Shown here: positions 5,311-6,370 of the stretch, piece after piece | How the letters are laid out: every line of letters begins with the position of its first letter | Position numbering within the stretch: position 1 is the stretch's first letter | Assembly: GCA_031258375.1 (NCBI GenBank) | Contig: JAIRMX010000028.1 | Coordinates: forward strand, 1 to 6,370 | Direction of reading: 5' to 3' | Source: Elusimicrobiota bacterium | GTDB taxonomy: Bacteria > Elusimicrobiota > Elusimicrobia > Elusimicrobiales > Elusimicrobiaceae | DNA: 6,370 bases | Notes under the pieces: model-generated | Databases searched by the model: none | Told to the model about the DNA's origin: nothing | What the model saw: only the letters and a program-made list of their open reading frames with translations | Made by a program: the position numbers and the translations under genes

Positions 5311-5520
5311 GAACGTTTTTGGGTGTCACGCGTAAGCGAGACAAGCTTTTGAGAAATCAAAAGCAGTGGAAAATCCAAGAACAGCTCGTTATCAAGCACA
5401 TAATTTCGGGACTGATCCTCTCGGGATTATGTGCTGAATGTTTGCCGCCGGCAACGGCGGCAAACTACGGCTGTTATATCATTGGGTCTTTTCCACGGCT
5501 CGAATATAATGGCCGTTTTT
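5311..5520 (+). ncRNA. Candidate structured non-coding RNA or leader, family not recognised
   Basis: The sequence folds into a coherent architecture. Hairpin 1: TGTC-A-CGC (5324-5331) with GCG-A-GACA (5336-5343), capped by GTAA. Hairpin 2: GCTTTTGA (5345-5352) with TCAAAAGC (5357-5364), capped by GAAA. A long-range stem joins 5366-5373 to 5489-5496 (8 bp), 5374-5378 to 5482-5486 (5 pairs, one G-U), and 5380-5385 to 5470-5475 (6 bp). Enclosed are hairpin 3 (GCACATAAT 5396-5404 with ATTATGTGC 5426-5434) and hairpin 4 (TTTGCCGCC 5441-5449 with GGCGGCAAA 5456-5464, loop GGCAAC). A terminator-like hairpin and T5 follow. GNRA loops and the G-U pair fit plus-strand transcription. I see no signature of RNase P, tmRNA, SRP, 6S or c-di-GMP-I RNA. 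It may be a free sRNA or the leader of the pilin gene. Ends are approximate, and the open frame across it (TTG start at 5319) does not look like protein. Confidence 0.55.
5495..5520 (+). terminator. Weak terminator-like hairpin with T-run
   Basis: ACGGC (5495-5499) pairs with GCCGT (5512-5516), with a possible T-G pair inside, and T5 (5516-5520) follows. The stem is short. Its first two bases also belong to the closing stem of the structured RNA, so partial competition is possible, as in an attenuator or riboswitch expression platform. Confidence 0.4.
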
Positions 5521-5539
5521 ATTGGACAAAAAGCAGTTA

Positions 5540-5681
5540 TTTTCTCTCTTTCGTAAAGAGAGAAGGAGACTTAAGGACGGAAAGTCCTTAAGTCGGAAGA
5601 GAGATTTAATATAAGCCGTTTTAAAGCTAGTATTAAATCCCTCGCCGCTAAAGCGGCACTCCCTTTACAAAAGGGAGAAAA
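5540..5681. mobile_element. MITE-like palindromic element upstream of the pilin gene
   Basis: The ends are inverted repeats: 5540-5562 and the reverse complement of 5659-5681 agree at 20 of 23 positions. Each end is also a hairpin in its own right: TTCTCTCTTT/AAAGAGAGAA (5542-5564, loop CGT) and CTCCCTTT/AAAGGGAG (5659-5677, loop ACA). Inside lie GACTTAAGGAC/GTCCTTAAGTC (5568-5594, perfect 11 bp), 5599-5611 with 5631-5643 (12 of 13 bp) and GCCGCT/AGCGGC (5644-5657). There is no ORF, which fits a non-autonomous miniature element or a dispersed REP-like repeat. It ends 17 nt before the pilin ATG and therefore forms most of that gene's immediate leader. Confidence 0.65.
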
Positions 5682-5698
5682 AGACAAAGAGGTAAATT

Positions 5699-6196
5699 AT
5701 GAAAAAGAAAAAAGGCTTCACATTAATTGAGCTGCTTGTAGTTGTTTTAATAATCGGCATTCTCGCCGCTATTGCAATCCCGCAATATCAAAAAGCCGTT
5801 GAAAAATCCCGCGCGGCAGAAGCTCTTATTCTTATGAAATCAATATACGATTCGGCGAATCTTTATAAACTTCAACACGGACTTTATCCTAATTATCTGG
5901 ATGGACTTGATATTGACATTAATGAAGAATCGGCATATTTTGTATTCCCAAGACAAGATAATCTGGCAGGCGGCGCATCAAATACAAACGCAAATTTGAT
6001 ATGGGCAAGTAGAAAACCAAATTCTCATAGATATAATCTTTTAATGACGCTTGACACTAATATAAAGTGCTGCCTGGCAAATGCTGACAGGTATAACTAT
6101 ATCTGCCGATCTTTTAATGGGGTAGAATCCGAAGTATGTGCGGCATTTGGCGGTGGTCTTTTTCCTAAAAAAAATGCCTTTATTTTACCATGGTAG
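5699..6196 (+). CDS. Type IV pilin / pseudopilin-like protein with class III leader
   Basis: A 165-residue prepilin. MKKKKG (1-6) is a class III leader cleaved by prepilin peptidase after G6, giving mature Phe1 (F7), which would be N-methylated. The canonical Glu5 of the mature protein is E11. Residues 7-28 form the hydrophobic N-terminal helix (FTLIELLVVVLIIGILAAIA), followed by IPQYQKAVEKSRAAEAL, the amphipathic alpha-1 continuation. The C-terminal globular half has four cysteines (124, 125, 136, 147), likely one or two disulfides. It would be exported and assembled into a pilus or type II secretion pseudopilus. No assembly gene (pilB, pilC, pilD, pilQ) is nearby, so this is an orphan pilin of the sort Elusimicrobiota carry in many copies. 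AGAGG (5688-5692) six bases before the ATG fixes the start. Control by the structured RNA and palindromic element upstream is possible. Confidence 0.92.
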   Translation: MKKKKGFTLIELLVVVLIIGILAAIAIPQYQKAVEKSRAAEALILMKSIYDSANLYKLQHGLYPNYLDGLDIDINEESAYFVFPRQDNLAGGASNTNANLIWASRKPNSHRYNLLMTLDTNIKCCLANADRYNYICRSFNGVESEVCAAFGGGLFPKKNAFILPW

Positions 6197-6239
6197 TACA
6201 AATATCTTAAGCAATAAACGGCAAATATATTTACGATTT

Positions 6240-6278
6240 CATTGTGTTTTATAAAAGACCATTATTATAAAATCAATG
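6240..6278. terminator. AT-rich hairpin between convergent genes
   Basis: CATTG (6240-6244) with CAATG (6274-6278) and TTTTATAA (6247-6254) with TTATAAAA (6265-6272) form one bulged 13-bp stem. It sits between the pilin stop and the stop of the converging minus-strand gene, the position expected for a shared terminator. It lacks a GC core and a long T-run, so strength is doubtful. Confidence 0.35.
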
Positions 6279-6288
6279 TACTTTACTT

Positions 6289-6370
6289 TTATTCGGAAAT
6301 ATCCTCTATAAGTTCGGCGCAGCGTGAAGCCGCCTCAAGAGGATCCGGAAAGCCCGCGACGATAAAATTA
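6289..6370 (-). CDS. 3' end of a minus-strand gene (partial)
   Basis: Read on the minus strand, the right edge of the window gives an open frame ending FIVAGFPDPLEAASRCAELI and EDISE before TAA (6289-6291). The composition is that of a normal soluble alpha-helical C-terminus, codon use matches the coding sequence elsewhere, and base composition changes sharply at the stop, where AT-rich intergenic DNA begins. Only 26 residues are visible and the protein is not recognised. It converges on the pilin gene. Confidence 0.6.
   Translation of the reverse strand, partial: NFIVAGFPDPLEAASRCAELIEDISE

Noticed and set aside
5133..5399. 88-codon minus-strand open frame in the transporter-pilin gap
   Set aside because: It crosses the competing hairpins, the promoter-like dyad and the first part of the structured RNA. 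Its product looks like random translation, and no ribosome binding site was seen at its start.
5374..5470. Resemblance of the inner RNA to a SAM-I riboswitch (TTATCAAG, GGGACTG, GGCAAC strings)
   Set aside because: The strings occur in a similar order, but GGCAAC lies in a hairpin loop rather than starting a helix, the K-turn and the conserved P1/P4 bases are missing, and the neighbouring gene is not in methionine metabolism.
5366..5490. RNase P-like strings (GTGGAAAATCC and CGGCTGTTATA)
   Set aside because: The spacing between them is about 90 nt, far too short for RNase P RNA, and other universal RNase P elements are absent.
5319..5591. 90-codon plus-strand open frame with a TTG start
   Set aside because: It has no Shine-Dalgarno sequence, no recognisable protein features, and runs through perfect RNA-type hairpins and into the palindromic element. 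Structure explains the sequence better than coding.
5540..5681. CRISPR-like repeat cluster
   Set aside because: The palindromes differ from each other in sequence and there is no regular repeat-spacer spacing; a nested inverted-repeat element fits better.

Overview
The window looks like part of a bacterial chromosome from a gut-associated lineage, most likely Elusimicrobiota (Elusimicrobium/Endomicrobium-like). This rests on the style of the orphan type IV pilin (class III leader, Cys-rich C-terminal half), the AT-rich intergenic DNA and the alanine/lysine-rich proteins. It is an inference, because no rRNA or marker gene is present.

Layout. Positions 1-30 are the 3' tail of an upstream gene, closed by a strong intrinsic terminator. 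A stand-alone NADPH-type (YqhD/BDH-like) iron-containing alcohol dehydrogenase follows at 310-1479. Next come a small four-helix membrane protein (1501-1914) and an exported, membrane-anchored protein of unknown function (1911-2603), which overlap by ATGA and are probably translationally coupled. A type IV toxin-antitoxin/abortive-infection module of the AbiE type lies at 2728-3979: the AbiEi antitoxin/autorepressor and the AbiEii nucleotidyltransferase toxin. It has its own consensus promoter and a palindromic operator candidate. A major-facilitator transporter (3990-5045) follows 10 nt behind the toxin gene.

The clearest evolutionary signal is that the first 69 nt of the transporter gene, plus a few bases before it, occur twice: intact at 3986-4058 and as a dead fragment at 2577-2649, overlapping the end of the exported-protein gene. 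The AbiE module sits exactly between the copies. It therefore appears to have been inserted into an older operon (membrane protein, exported protein, transporter), leaving a gene-start relic on its left. The transporter is now placed behind the AbiE promoter.

The 653-nt gap between the transporter and the pilin (5046-5698) has no convincing gene but is full of structure. In order, it holds an 18-nt-arm inverted repeat that overlaps the transporter stop, a pair of mutually exclusive hairpins, a promoter-like TTGACA inside a 9-nt dyad, a candidate structured RNA of about 200 nt ending in a terminator-like hairpin and T-run, and a MITE-like palindromic element of about 142 bp. The element ends 17 nt before the pilin start codon. 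The structured RNA has two GNRA-capped hairpins, a 19-pair long-range stem and two inner hairpins. I could not assign it to a known family. It is the best candidate here for something undescribed, either as a free small RNA or as a leader controlling the pilin gene.

The pilin (5699-6196) faces the 3' end of an unidentified minus-strand gene (6289-6370), with an AT-rich hairpin between them.
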